Assembly: GCF_900188445.1 (NCBI RefSeq)
Contig: NZ_FZOR01000065.1
Span: 1 to 33,618, forward strand
Direction of reading: 5' to 3'
DNA from: Actinomadura meyerae
Lineage (GTDB): Bacteria; Actinomycetota; Actinomycetes; Streptosporangiales; Streptosporangiaceae
DNA length: 33,618 nt
Position 1 is the first letter of the stretch. Each line of letters begins with the position of its first letter. This document shows positions 21,875-29,846 of this stretch, piece by piece. The notes beneath the pieces were generated by a model that saw nothing but the letters and a program-made list of their open reading frames with translations, did no database searches and had not been told where the DNA came from. A program made the position numbers and the translations under genes.

Positions 21875-23539
21875 TCAGTGCGCGCCCGCTCCGGTGAGCG
21901 CCCGGACGGTCAGGTCGTCGTAGCGGCCGGTGTCGGCCTCTTCGCGTCCGAGGAGGGTCCCGGCGACCGCGCACGCGAACCCGATGGGGATCGACACCAG
22001 CCCGGGGTTCTCCAGCGGGAACAGGTGGAAGTCGATGCCCGCGGGCAGCAGTGACAGGCTCTCCCCCGTCGCCGGATCGGTCTTCCCGGACACCACGGGC
22101 GACAGGACGACCAGCACCAGCGAGGCGGTCAGGCCGCCGTAGACGCCGGCGACGACCCCGGTCCCGTTGAACCGCCGCCAGAACAGCGACAGCACGATCA
22201 CCGGGACGTTCGCCGCCGCCGCGATCGCGAACGCCAGCGCGACGAGGAACGCCACGTTCAGGTTCCGCGCCGCGACCGCGAGGACGATCGCGAGCGCGCC
22301 GACCAGCAGCGCCGCGAACCGCGCGACCGCCACCTCCTGCGACTCGCGCGGCCGGCCGAGCATCAGCACCTGCCCGAAGTAGTCGTGCGCGAGCGACGTC
22401 GACGACGCCAGCACCAGCCCCGACACGACCGCGAGGATCGTCGCGAACGCCACCGCGCCGATGAACGCCAGCAGCACCTCGCCGCCCGCCCGGCCGCCGA
22501 CGTGCTCCCCGACGGCCTGCGCGAGCTGCGGCGCGGCGGTGTTGCCGGACGGGTCCTGCGCCGTGATCGCCTCCCGTCCGACCAGGGCGGCCGCACCGAA
22601 CCCGAGCGCCGGCGTCATCAGGTGGAACACGCCGACGAGGCCGATCGCCCAGGTCACCGACCGGCGGGCGGTGCGCCCGTCCGGGACGGTGAAGAACCGG
22701 CCGAGGATGTGCGGCAGGCCGGCGGTGCCGAGCACGAGCGCCAGCGCGAGGCTGACGAAGTCCAGCTTGTTCACGATCGTCTGGTAGGGGTCGCCGGGGA
22801 CGTCCTGCCCGAACCGGAGCCCCGGCCGCAGGAACTCCTCACCGCGCCCGCTGGCGTCGGCGGCCGACCCGAGCAGCGCTCCGAGGTCGAACCCGAACCG
22901 GCCGAGCACGAGCACGGTCAGCACGGTGGCCCCGGCCAGCAGCAGCGCGGACTTGATGATCTGCACCCAGGTGGTCGCCTTCATCCCGCCGCACGCCACA
23001 TAGAAGATCATCAACGCGCCGACCGCGACGATCGTGACGGTCTTCGCCGTCCCGGCGTCCATGCCGAGGAACCGCTCGCCCCGGTGGATGCCGAGCAGCA
23101 GCGACACCAGCGCGCCCGCGCCGACCATCTGCGCGAGCAGGTAGAACACCGACACGGTCACGGTGGACACGGCCGCGGCCCGGCGCACCGGCGCCTGCCG
23201 CCGCACCCGCCGCGCCAGGACGTCCCCCATCGTGAACCGGCCCGCGTTGCGCAGCATCTCGGCCAAGAGCAGCGCCAGCAGCCAGGCCACCATGAACCCG
23301 ACGGAGAAGAGGAGGCCGTCGTAGCCGTTCAGCGCGATGGTCCCGGCGATCCCGAGGAAGGATGCCGCCGACATGTAGTCGCCGGCGAGCGCGACGCCGT
23401 TCTGCGCGCTGGAGAACGTCCGGCCGCCCGCGTAGAAGTCGTCGGCGCCCCGGGTGCGCGCCCGCGCCCACAGCGTGATGGCAAGGGTGATCAGGACGAA
23501 CGCGACGAACAGCCCGAGCGTCAGCGCACGCCCGGTCAC
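21875..23539 (-). CDS. actP: Sodium:solute symporter, ActP-like (acetate permease)
   Basis: A 554-residue SSS-family membrane transporter with about 13 helices. The N-terminal TRGADDFYAGGRTFSSAQNGVALAGDYMSAASFLG signature, GYDGLLFSVGFMVAW and the GLPHILGRFFTVPDGRTARRS motif are those of ActP-type acetate/glycolate (or pyruvate, MctC-type) symporters. It starts at GTG 23539, overlapping the stop of the upstream DUF485 gene by four bases (GTGA), so translation is coupled. No acetyl-CoA synthetase is nearby. The exact monocarboxylate cannot be decided from sequence. Confidence 0.9.
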   Translation of the reverse strand: MTGRALTLGLFVAFVLITLAITLWARARTRGADDFYAGGRTFSSAQNGVALAGDYMSAASFLGIAGTIALNGYDGLLFSVGFMVAWLLALLLAEMLRNAGRFTMGDVLARRVRRQAPVRRAAAVSTVTVSVFYLLAQMVGAGALVSLLLGIHRGERFLGMDAGTAKTVTIVAVGALMIFYVACGGMKATTWVQIIKSALLLAGATVLTVLVLGRFGFDLGALLGSAADASGRGEEFLRPGLRFGQDVPGDPYQTIVNKLDFVSLALALVLGTAGLPHILGRFFTVPDGRTARRSVTWAIGLVGVFHLMTPALGFGAAALVGREAITAQDPSGNTAAPQLAQAVGEHVGGRAGGEVLLAFIGAVAFATILAVVSGLVLASSTSLAHDYFGQVLMLGRPRESQEVAVARFAALLVGALAIVLAVAARNLNVAFLVALAFAIAAAANVPVIVLSLFWRRFNGTGVVAGVYGGLTASLVLVVLSPVVSGKTDPATGESLSLLPAGIDFHLFPLENPGLVSIPIGFACAVAGTLLGREEADTGRYDDLTVRALTGAGAH

Positions 23540-23823
23540 CGCAGCTCACCGGCCAGCGGGTCCAGCCGCCGCCGCGCGTAGGCGGCGTACCCGAAGGCGA
23601 GCGCGAACGTCGAGGCGAACTGCAGCAGGCCGAGCAGCAGCGCGACGTTGACGTGCCCCGCCACCGGCCGCGCCATGAAGTCCCGGGCGAACGCGGCCAG
23701 CCCGACATAGAGGAAGTACCACCCGAGAAACGCGGTGGCGACCACCGCCGCGGCCCGCCGGAACCGCCTCCTGAGCAGCCGGAACCGCTCGTACTCCGCC
23801 ACGGGCGCGAGTCCACCCACCAT
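23536..23823 (-). CDS. DUF485 membrane protein, partner of the ActP-like symporter
   Basis: A 95-residue protein from the ATG at 23823 with AGGGGG six bases upstream; an in-frame ATG at 23871 adds 16 unlikely residues. DUF485 (YjcH-type) features are visible: YERFRLLRRRFRR, then two membrane helices (AAVVATAFLGWYFLYVGLAAF and VNVALLLGLLQFASTFALAFGYAAYA), with a short basic C-terminus. In proteobacteria yjcH lies between acs and actP. Here the gene keeps its place directly before the symporter with a four-base overlap, supporting a functional partnership. Confidence 0.88.
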   Translation of the reverse strand: MVGGLAPVAEYERFRLLRRRFRRAAAVVATAFLGWYFLYVGLAAFARDFMARPVAGHVNVALLLGLLQFASTFALAFGYAAYARRRLDPLAGELR

Positions 23824-23992
23824 TTCGGTCCCCCTGACCGGACGTGACTCTTCGCATCGATTCGAGTGCACTATGAGAGCGAAGATTCATGTCCGCCGAC
23901 TCACGTTTGGCGAGCCTTTGGCCAGACCCTTGCCCACCCGCCCCCTGCGCCGTCCTCGATCCAGGGGCGGCCGGTTCGGACGGCCGATGGGT

Positions 23993-24031
23993 GGTGGAGT
24001 TCGGGGCCGGTCGGTGGAGTTCGGGGCCGGT
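23993..24031. repeat. 20-bp tandem repeat, two copies
   Basis: GGTGGAGTTCGGGGCCGGT occurs at 23993-24011 and again at 24013-24031, exact in 19 bases with period 20. It lies downstream of the GlsB-like gene, in the 212-base gap before the DUF485 gene. No regulatory role is evident. Confidence 0.8.
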
Positions 24032-24035
24032 GGGG

Positions 24036-24323
24036 TCAGCGGGGGGCGCGGCGGCGGTACTTGCGGCGGCCTCGGAGGGCGGCGACCACGGCGACGCCCA
24101 GCACGGCGAGGCCGACCTGGAAGGCGAGTTCGATCCAGTCGATGCCGTTGGTCGTCGCGACGCCTACCTCCTGGGCGATCGCGGTGCCGACGATCGCGGC
24201 GACGATGCCGACGAGCACGGTCAGGATGATGCCGATCGGCTGGCGGCCGGGGAGCAGCAGCCGGCCCAGCGCGCCGATGATCGCCCCGATGATGATCGCG
24301 CTGATGATGCCTGTGATGTTCAT
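24036..24323 (-). CDS. GlsB/YeaQ/YmgE-type stress response membrane protein
   Basis: A 95-residue protein of the transglycosylase-associated family (PF04226). Three hydrophobic helices carry the family pattern: N-terminal GIISAIIIGAIIGALGRLLLPGRQ, then PIGIILTVLVGIVAAIVGTAIA, then WIELAFQVGLAVLGVAVVAAL, with a basic tail RGRRKYRRRAPR. The central G-R-x-L-L-P-G-R-Q-P-I-G loop is diagnostic. The family is linked to general stress but its activity is unknown. The gene is alone, with the TetR gene ending 30 bases upstream in the same direction. Confidence 0.9.
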   Translation of the reverse strand: MNITGIISAIIIGAIIGALGRLLLPGRQPIGIILTVLVGIVAAIVGTAIAQEVGVATTNGIDWIELAFQVGLAVLGVAVVAALRGRRKYRRRAPR

Positions 24324-24353
24324 TCCGTCCCTGTGCCCACTGCGGGCGGGCTC

Positions 24354-25013
24354 TCACTCGGCCCGATCGTCGCCCATGGACTCGAGGTCGGCGAAGGTCA
24401 GGGCCGGGCCGGCGAGGCCGGACGGGGGGCCGGGCGCGGCGCGCAGGCCGTCGATGATCAGGTCGAGGTGCCGGTGCGCGAGCTCGGCGGCGACCTCCCG
24501 CGGCACCGGGCCGGGCATCGGGCGCGACAGCCGGACCAGCAGCATGCCGACGTCGCCGTGGGTGACGTCCGGGCGCAGGTCGCCGTCGCGCTGGGCCGTG
24601 GCGACGATGTCCTGAAGGACGGCGACGCCGTCGGCGCGGGCGGCGGCGATGTCCTCGTCCTCGAACGGGATCTCCTCCAGGAGGACGGGGAAGACGGCGC
24701 CGATACCGATGTCCAGGACGCGGTGCATGTAGCGGACGAGGGCGGCGAAGGCCGTGGGCTCCTCGTCCCGCGCGCGCTTGATCTCCTCGGTGGTGCGCTC
24801 CAGGGCGTCCAAGGCGACGGCCCTGGTCAGGGCCGGCCGGTCGGGGAAGCGGCGGTAGAGCGTCGCGATGCCGGTGCCCGCGCGTTTCGAGATCTCCTCC
24901 AGCGGCGCCCCCGGCCCCTGCTCGACGAAGACCTCCGCGGCCGCGGCGAGGATCCGCCTGCGGTTGTCGCGCGCGTCGGCCCGCAGCGGCCGCTCCTTCT
25001 GCTTCTGCGCCAT
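24354..25013 (-). CDS. TetR-family transcriptional repressor
   Basis: A 219-residue regulator from the ATG at 25013; the frame reaches 25076 but would then run through the operator region. The N-terminal helix-turn-helix domain covers RRRILAAAAEVFVEQGPGAPLEEISKRAGTGIATLYRRFPDRPALTRAVALDAL (about residues 19-72), with TGIATLYRRF as recognition helix. The C-terminal helical domain would bind the inducer; the Pro/Glu-rich VFPVLLEEIPFEDEDIA and RLSRPMPGPVP segments resemble the SbtR-like C-terminal domain. It is divergent from an FAD oxidoreductase-efflux pump operon with three inverted repeats between them, so it very likely represses that operon and itself. Confidence 0.93.
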   Translation of the reverse strand: MAQKQKERPLRADARDNRRRILAAAAEVFVEQGPGAPLEEISKRAGTGIATLYRRFPDRPALTRAVALDALERTTEEIKRARDEEPTAFAALVRYMHRVLDIGIGAVFPVLLEEIPFEDEDIAAARADGVAVLQDIVATAQRDGDLRPDVTHGDVGMLLVRLSRPMPGPVPREVAAELAHRHLDLIIDGLRAAPGPPSGLAGPALTFADLESMGDDRAE

Positions 25014-25035
25014 GGCTCCGAGCCTAGCAAGCATG

Positions 25036-25052
25036 TGGAGGATCTCCCTCCA
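25036..25052. promoter_or_regulatory. TetR operator-like inverted repeat 1
   Basis: TGGAGG, five bases, CCTCCA: a perfect 6-bp inverted repeat. It is the copy nearest the tetR start (23 bases away) and shares sequence and spacing with the copies at 25068 and 25108. Confidence 0.7.
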
Positions 25053-25067
25053 ATTCACCGCGATAAG

Positions 25068-25084
25068 TGGAGACAAATCCTCCG
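25068..25084. promoter_or_regulatory. TetR operator-like inverted repeat 2
   Basis: TGGAGA, five bases, CCTCCG, embedded in a 22-base segment (25064-25085) repeated nearly exactly at 25104-25125. It overlaps the -35 (GAGACA, 25070-25075) of the candidate promoter for the oxidoreductase operon. Confidence 0.7.
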
Positions 25085-25098
25085 GTCGGTGCTACGGT
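25070..25098 (+). promoter_or_regulatory. Candidate promoter of the oxidoreductase-efflux operon
   Basis: GAGACA (four of six to the -35 consensus), a 17-base spacer and TACGGT (25093-25098). Operator 2 covers the -35 and operator 3 lies at the expected transcription start, an arrangement that would give tight repression. Confidence 0.5.
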
Positions 25099-25107
25099 GC
25101 GAGTAAG

Positions 25108-25124
25108 TGGAGAAAAAACCTCCG
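25108..25124. promoter_or_regulatory. TetR operator-like inverted repeat 3
   Basis: TGGAGA, five A, CCTCCG, exactly 40 bases after copy 2 and just before the ribosome binding site of the oxidoreductase gene. Confidence 0.7.
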
Positions 25125-25138
25125 GAAGGATCGAGATC

Positions 25139-26311
25139 ATGAACACCACCGCCCTCCCCCGCCGGACCGGGCCGCTGACCGTCGACGCCACCGGGCCCGC
25201 GGACGTGCGCGCCGCGATCCTCGCCTCCCGCGAGCGGGGCCTGCCGCTGACCGTGCAGGCCACCGGGCACGGCACGGTCGTCCCGCCGGACGAGGGGCTG
25301 CTGCTGAGGACGTCCGGCATGTCCGGCGTGCTCGTCGACCCCGCCCGCCGCGTCGCCCGCGCCGGGGCGGGGGCCCGCTGGAGCGAGGTCATCGCCGCCG
25401 CCGCCCCGCTCGGGCTGGCCCCGCTGTCCGGCTCGCACGCGTCCGTCGGCGTCACCGGCTACACGCTCGGCGGCGGTGTCGGCCCGCTGTCGCGCCGGTT
25501 CGGGTTCGCCGCCGACCACCTGCTGCGCGCCCGGATCGTCACCGCCGACGGCAGCTACCTGACCGCGGACGCCGACCACCACCCGGAGCTGTTCTGGGCT
25601 CTGCGGGGCGGCGGCGGCAACTTCGGCGTGGTGACGTCGCTGGAGTTCCGGTTGCACCCGGTCTCGACCGTGTTCGCGGGCACCGCGCTGTTCCCGGCCG
25701 AGCGCGCCGCCGACATGCTCACCCGCTTCCGGGACGAGGCCGACACCCGCCCGGACGCACTGACGGTCTCGGTCGCCCTGGCCGACCACGCCGTCCACGG
25801 ACGGGTCGTCGTGCTGCGCGGGACCTACGCCGGCTCCGCCGAGGACGGCGCGCGCGCGTTGCGCTCACTGCGCGAGGCGGGCGGCCCTGCCCTGCACGAC
25901 GACTTCCGCACGATGCCCTACGCCGAGACGGAGACACTCGGCGGCACCGTGCCCCACCACTTCCACCTGCACGCCGACCTCCCGGACGAGCTGATCGCCG
26001 CGATCGCCGGCTCCCGGGCCGCCGGCGTCGAGGTGCGGCACTGGGGCGGCGCGATGGCCCGTCCCGCGCCGGACGCGGGCCCGGTCGGGCACCGGGACGT
26101 CCCCTTCTCGCTGACCGTCGACGGCACCGCAGACGACGACGCGGCACTCGCCCCGTTCGCGACCGGCGGCTCGTTCCTGAACTTCCTGCACGACACGTCC
26201 AGGACGGCCACCGCCTACACGCCCGGCGACCTGCGGCGGCTGCGCGAGGTCAAGCGCGCCTACGACCCGCAGAACGTGTTCCACCGCAACCACAACATCC
26301 GCCCCGCCTGA
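25139..26311 (+). CDS. FAD-binding oxidoreductase (berberine-bridge/VAO type)
   Basis: A 390-residue flavoenzyme from the ATG at 25139 with GGAAGGA eight bases upstream. The N-terminal FAD domain has QATGHGT, with H44 at the usual position of the 8-alpha-histidyl FAD link. It is followed by SGMSGVLVDPARRVARAGAGARWSEV, GVTGYTLGGGVGPLSRRFGFAADHLLRARIVTADG and WALRGGGGNFGVVTSLEF. The cysteine that forms the second FAD bond in bicovalent members is absent (GYTLGGG), so single covalent attachment is predicted. It has no signal peptide. The C-terminus (YDPQNVFHRNHNI) is the family's closing motif. It is co-transcribed with the efflux pump and controlled by the divergent TetR. Substrate unknown. Confidence 0.92.
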   Translation: MNTTALPRRTGPLTVDATGPADVRAAILASRERGLPLTVQATGHGTVVPPDEGLLLRTSGMSGVLVDPARRVARAGAGARWSEVIAAAAPLGLAPLSGSHASVGVTGYTLGGGVGPLSRRFGFAADHLLRARIVTADGSYLTADADHHPELFWALRGGGGNFGVVTSLEFRLHPVSTVFAGTALFPAERAADMLTRFRDEADTRPDALTVSVALADHAVHGRVVVLRGTYAGSAEDGARALRSLREAGGPALHDDFRTMPYAETETLGGTVPHHFHLHADLPDELIAAIAGSRAAGVEVRHWGGAMARPAPDAGPVGHRDVPFSLTVDGTADDDAALAPFATGGSFLNFLHDTSRTATAYTPGDLRRLREVKRAYDPQNVFHRNHNIRPA

Positions 26312-26354
26312 CCACCGGACTCCCTGGAAAACGAGGAAATGCGAGGAAACAGCC

Positions 26355-27809
26355 ATGACCACGACGCTCACCGCGCCCGCCCCCGACCCGGCGCAGAAGC
26401 TCGACCGGGGCCTCGTCGCGCTCGGCATCGCGGTGGTGCTCGGCGCCATCATGTCGATCATCGACGCGACGGCCGTCAACGTCGCCACCCGCACGCTCGC
26501 CGCGGACTTCGGGGCGCCGCTCACCTCCGTCCAATGGGTGCTGACCGGCTACATGCTCGGCCTCGCCGCCGTCATCCCGGCCACCGGCTGGGCCACCGAG
26601 CGGTTCGGGGCCCGCCGGGTCTGGATCGCCGCGCTGCTGCTGTTCCTCGGCGGCTCCGCGCTGTCCGGCCTCGCCTGGTCGCTGCCCGCGCTGATCGGCT
26701 TCCGGATCGTGCAGGGCGTCGGCGGCGGCATGATCATCCCGGTCGCGCAGACCGTCCTGGCGCAGGCCGCGGGCCCCGCCCGGATGGGACGCGTGATGGG
26801 CTTCATCGGCGTGCCGATGCTGCTCGGCTCCGTCGCCGGCCCGATCGTCGGCGGGCTGATCCTCTCGTCCGCCGGCTGGCGCTGGATCTTCCTCGCCAAC
26901 CTGCCGCTCGGCGCCGTCGCGGTCGTGGCCGCGCTGCGCCTGCTGCCCCGCTCGGAACCGCGGCCCGCGTCGCTGGACGTGCGCGGCCTGCTCCTGCTGT
27001 GCGGCGGCGTGGCCCTGTTCACCTACGGCACGACCGAGGCGGGACGGCCCGGCGGGCTCGGCGAGCCGCGCACCTGGGCCATCGCCGGGATCGCCGCCGC
27101 GATGATCGCGCTCTACGTCCGGCACGCGCGCCGCCGCCCCGCGCTGATCGACATCGCGCTGTTCCGGCACCGCGGCTTCACCGCCGCCGCCGTGACCAAC
27201 GTCGTCGTCGCCGTCGCGCTGTTCGGCGTCCTGGTCCTGCTGCCGCTGTACTGGCAGGTCGTGCGCGGCCACGGCCCGCTCGCCACCGGCCTCCTGCTGG
27301 CGCCGCAGGCGCTCGGCGCGGCCGTCGCGATGCCCCTCGCCGGACGGATCACCGACCGGATCGGCGCCGGCGTCGTCGTTCCCGCCGGCATCGTCCTCGG
27401 CCTGCTCGGCACGGCCGCCTACACCCGGCTCGGCGCGGACACCTCGGTGACCCTCCTGGCCGCGGCGCTGTTCGTCATCGGGCTCGGCCTCGGCGCGACG
27501 ATCATGCCGTCGATGGCGGCGGCGTACCAGTCCCTGCCGCAGCACCTGATCCCGCGCGCGACCAGCGCCATCAACACCCTGCAGCGGATGGGCGCGTCCG
27601 TCGGGACGACGGTGCTCGCCGTGGTCCTGCAGCACGAGATCAGCGCCCGGACGCCCGGTATCGCCGCGCTCGGCCCGCTGCCCGACGCGACCCGCGAGGC
27701 CGTGGCGCCCGAGCTGGCGGCCGCGTTCGGCCACGCCTTCTGGATCGCGCTCGGCATCGCCGTCCTGGCTCTGGTGCCTGCGCTGCTGCTGCCCCGCACC
27801 AAGTCCTGA
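26355..27809 (+). CDS. DHA2-family MFS drug efflux permease (EmrB/QacA type)
   Basis: A 484-residue proton-driven exporter with 14 predicted membrane helices. Signature segments are helix 1 SIIDATAVNVATRTLAADF, motif A region GWATERFGARRVWI, motif C of antiporters in helix 5 (GFIGVPMLLGSVAGPIVGGLI), and RWIFLANLPLGAVAVVAAL. GAGG-containing sequence precedes the ATG. It lies 43 bases after the oxidoreductase gene and is almost certainly in the same TetR-controlled operon. The efflux substrate is not predictable, but pairing with an oxidoreductase suggests detoxification or export of a secondary metabolite. Confidence 0.94.
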   Translation: MTTTLTAPAPDPAQKLDRGLVALGIAVVLGAIMSIIDATAVNVATRTLAADFGAPLTSVQWVLTGYMLGLAAVIPATGWATERFGARRVWIAALLLFLGGSALSGLAWSLPALIGFRIVQGVGGGMIIPVAQTVLAQAAGPARMGRVMGFIGVPMLLGSVAGPIVGGLILSSAGWRWIFLANLPLGAVAVVAALRLLPRSEPRPASLDVRGLLLLCGGVALFTYGTTEAGRPGGLGEPRTWAIAGIAAAMIALYVRHARRRPALIDIALFRHRGFTAAAVTNVVVAVALFGVLVLLPLYWQVVRGHGPLATGLLLAPQALGAAVAMPLAGRITDRIGAGVVVPAGIVLGLLGTAAYTRLGADTSVTLLAAALFVIGLGLGATIMPSMAAAYQSLPQHLIPRATSAINTLQRMGASVGTTVLAVVLQHEISARTPGIAALGPLPDATREAVAPELAAAFGHAFWIALGIAVLALVPALLLPRTKS

Positions 27810-27848
27810 TCCCCGGCCGGTGGTCCCGGGTCCCGCGCGGGCCCGGTA

Positions 27849-29138
27849 TCACCTGCGCGTGACCCGCATGGGAAGCACTCCGGCCGGACGGTACGTGATC
27901 TCCGCACGCGCCCGCACGTTCACGCCGGGCACGAGGTCGAGCCGGTGGGTGCGGGCGATCGCGGCCAGCACCAGCGTCGCCTCCAGCATCGCGAACCCGG
28001 CGCCGACGCAGATGCGCCGCCCGCCGCCGAACGGCAGGTACGCGTACCGGTGGCGCCGCTGCTCCCCCATGAACCGCTCCGGCTGGAAGCCCTCCGGGTT
28101 CGGCCAGATGTCGGCGTTCCGGTGCAGCAGGTAGGGCGGGACGGCGACGGTCGAACCGGCGGGGACCCGCACCCCGGCGACGTCGTCGTCCTCCAGGGCG
28201 TCGCGCTCGATCGTCCAGGCCGGCGGGTAGAGGCGCATCGCCTCGGAGATGACGGCCTTCGTCCACGGCAGCTGGTCGGCGTCGTCGGCCTTCGGCTCCC
28301 TGCCGCCGAGGACGTCGTCGACCTCCGCCTCCAGCCGGTCCCTGGCGGCCGGGTACCGGGACAGCAGCATCAGCGTCCACGCCAGCGCCGCCGCGGTGGT
28401 CTCGTGCCCGGCCAGTAGCAGCGTCAGGACCTCGTCGCGGAGCTCCTCGGTGTCGAACTCGCCGCGCTCCTTGAGCAGGACGAGCAGCTCCCCGCCGTCC
28501 GGGCCCTCCACGACCCGCTGCACCATCTCGTCCAGGTAGTCGAGCGCGCCGCCGAGCCCCGGCACGCGCCGGTACAGCTCCCGCTTCGCCAGCGCGCCCG
28601 GCAGGAACGTCCCGACGACGGCGCCGCGCTGCAGCGCCTCCAGCGCCCGCCCGACGCGCGGCGCCTCACCGGCGAGCGCGCTGCCGAACAGCGCCCGCCC
28701 CACGATGTCCAGAGTGATCTTCCGCAGCTCGCCCGCCGCGTCGAGCGTCACCCCGTCCGGCCACCGCTCGACGCCCGCGACGGCCGTCTCCGCCATCTGC
28801 GACCCGAACCCGACGACGCGGCGCTGCGAGAACACCGGCTGCACCAGCCGCCGGTGCCGCCGCCAGATGTCGCCCTCGCTGGTCAGCAGGCCCTCCCCGA
28901 GGACGGCCCGCAGCGGCCGGTACGTGAACGCCTTCACATAGTTGTCCTGGTTCGCCACCAGCACCCGCTCGGCGTGCTCGGGCCGCGACAGCAGGAACAG
29001 CGACCGGTGCGGCGTGAACGGCACCCGCACCGCGTCCCCGTACCGGCGGGCGAGCCCCCGGTACGTCTCCAGCGGATCGCGGGCCATCCGCCCCCACCAG
29101 CGCGCCGCCTCCAGGTTCCCGGGCCCCATAACGTCCAT
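27849..29138 (-). CDS. Cytochrome P450
   Basis: A 429-residue haem monooxygenase if started at the ATG at 29138, which follows a G-rich stretch; ATG 29129 has better spacing, and 29183 is a less likely upstream start. Key motifs: the I-helix LLLAGHETTAAAL, the K-helix E-x-x-R in SEAMRLYPP, the PERF segment, and the haem loop FGGGRRICVGAGFAMLE with the axial cysteine at about C377. No membrane anchor is seen, so it is a soluble bacterial P450 needing separate redox partners, none of which is nearby. The layout resembles fatty-acid/terpene-type bacterial families (CYP102/110-like motifs), but the substrate is unknown. It is convergent with the efflux pump. Confidence 0.94.
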   Translation of the reverse strand: MDVMGPGNLEAARWWGRMARDPLETYRGLARRYGDAVRVPFTPHRSLFLLSRPEHAERVLVANQDNYVKAFTYRPLRAVLGEGLLTSEGDIWRRHRRLVQPVFSQRRVVGFGSQMAETAVAGVERWPDGVTLDAAGELRKITLDIVGRALFGSALAGEAPRVGRALEALQRGAVVGTFLPGALAKRELYRRVPGLGGALDYLDEMVQRVVEGPDGGELLVLLKERGEFDTEELRDEVLTLLLAGHETTAAALAWTLMLLSRYPAARDRLEAEVDDVLGGREPKADDADQLPWTKAVISEAMRLYPPAWTIERDALEDDDVAGVRVPAGSTVAVPPYLLHRNADIWPNPEGFQPERFMGEQRRHRYAYLPFGGGRRICVGAGFAMLEATLVLAAIARTHRLDLVPGVNVRARAEITYRPAGVLPMRVTRR

Positions 29139-29186
29139 ATCCCCCACCGTAAACCGGAGGCGGCCGCCTCTGGCAGGGCCCATGTT

Positions 29187-29846
29187 TCAGGGGCGCAGGC
29201 GGTATCCGGTGCCGCGCACCGTCTCGAAACGGTCGGCGCCCAGCTTGCGCCGCAGGTAGCGGACGTAGACGTCCACGACGTTGGAGCCGGGATCGAAATC
29301 GAAGCCCCACACGTGCGCGAGCAACTGCTCCCGCGTCAGCACCTGGTCGGGGTTCCGGCAGAACATCTCGGCGAGGGCGAACTCGCGGGAGGTCAGCTCG
29401 ACCGTCCGTCCGGGCACGTGTGCGCGCCGCGTCCGCAGGTCCAGGGAGAGGTCGCCGACCCGCAGCAGCGTGGGCTCGGGGGTCCGGTCGGCGCGGAGCC
29501 GCAGCCGCACCCGGGCGAGCAGCTCCTCGAACGCGAACGGCTTGGCGATGTAGTCGTCGGCTCCGCTCTCCAGGCCCGCGACGGTGTCGGCGACGCCGTC
29601 GCGGGCGGTCAGGATGATGACGGGCAGCGCGACGCGGTCCTCGCGGAGCCGACGCAGCACGGTGAACCCGTCCCGCAGCGGCAGCCCGATGTCGAGGATC
29701 AGCAGGTCGAACCCGCCGGTCCGCGCCTGCTCGTAGGCGGCGACGCCGTCGGCGGCCACCGCGGTGCCGAAACCGGCGGCGCTCAGGCCCTTCTCCAGGA
29801 ACGAGGTGATGCGCGGTTCGTCCTCGGCGATCAGGATGCGGCTCAA
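29187..29846 (-). CDS. Two-component response regulator, OmpR family
   Basis: A 219-residue regulator starting at TTG 29846. The choice is firm: GGGAGG is five bases upstream, and the TTG overlaps the TGA stop of the kinase gene (TTGA). The receiver domain carries acidic residues E8-D9, the phospho-accepting D52 (LLILDIGLP), T80 and K102 (AKPFAFEELL). The C-terminal OmpR winged helix contains the ELTSREFALAEMFCRNPDQVLTREQLLAHVWGFDFDPGSNVVDVYVRYLRRKL pattern. It is co-transcribed with the kinase and the small acidic protein. A cluster of 11-bp direct repeats upstream of the operon and the divergent DUF4956-VTC genes is its likely binding site. Confidence 0.95.
   Translation of the reverse strand: MSRILIAEDEPRITSFLEKGLSAAGFGTAVAADGVAAYEQARTGGFDLLILDIGLPLRDGFTVLRRLREDRVALPVIILTARDGVADTVAGLESGADDYIAKPFAFEELLARVRLRLRADRTPEPTLLRVGDLSLDLRTRRAHVPGRTVELTSREFALAEMFCRNPDQVLTREQLLAHVWGFDFDPGSNVVDVYVRYLRRKLGADRFETVRGTGYRLRP

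Noticed and set aside
18937..21897. A 986-residue plus-strand frame antisense to the protease
   Set aside because: Shadow of the protease gene, which has a complete catalytic triad on the other strand.
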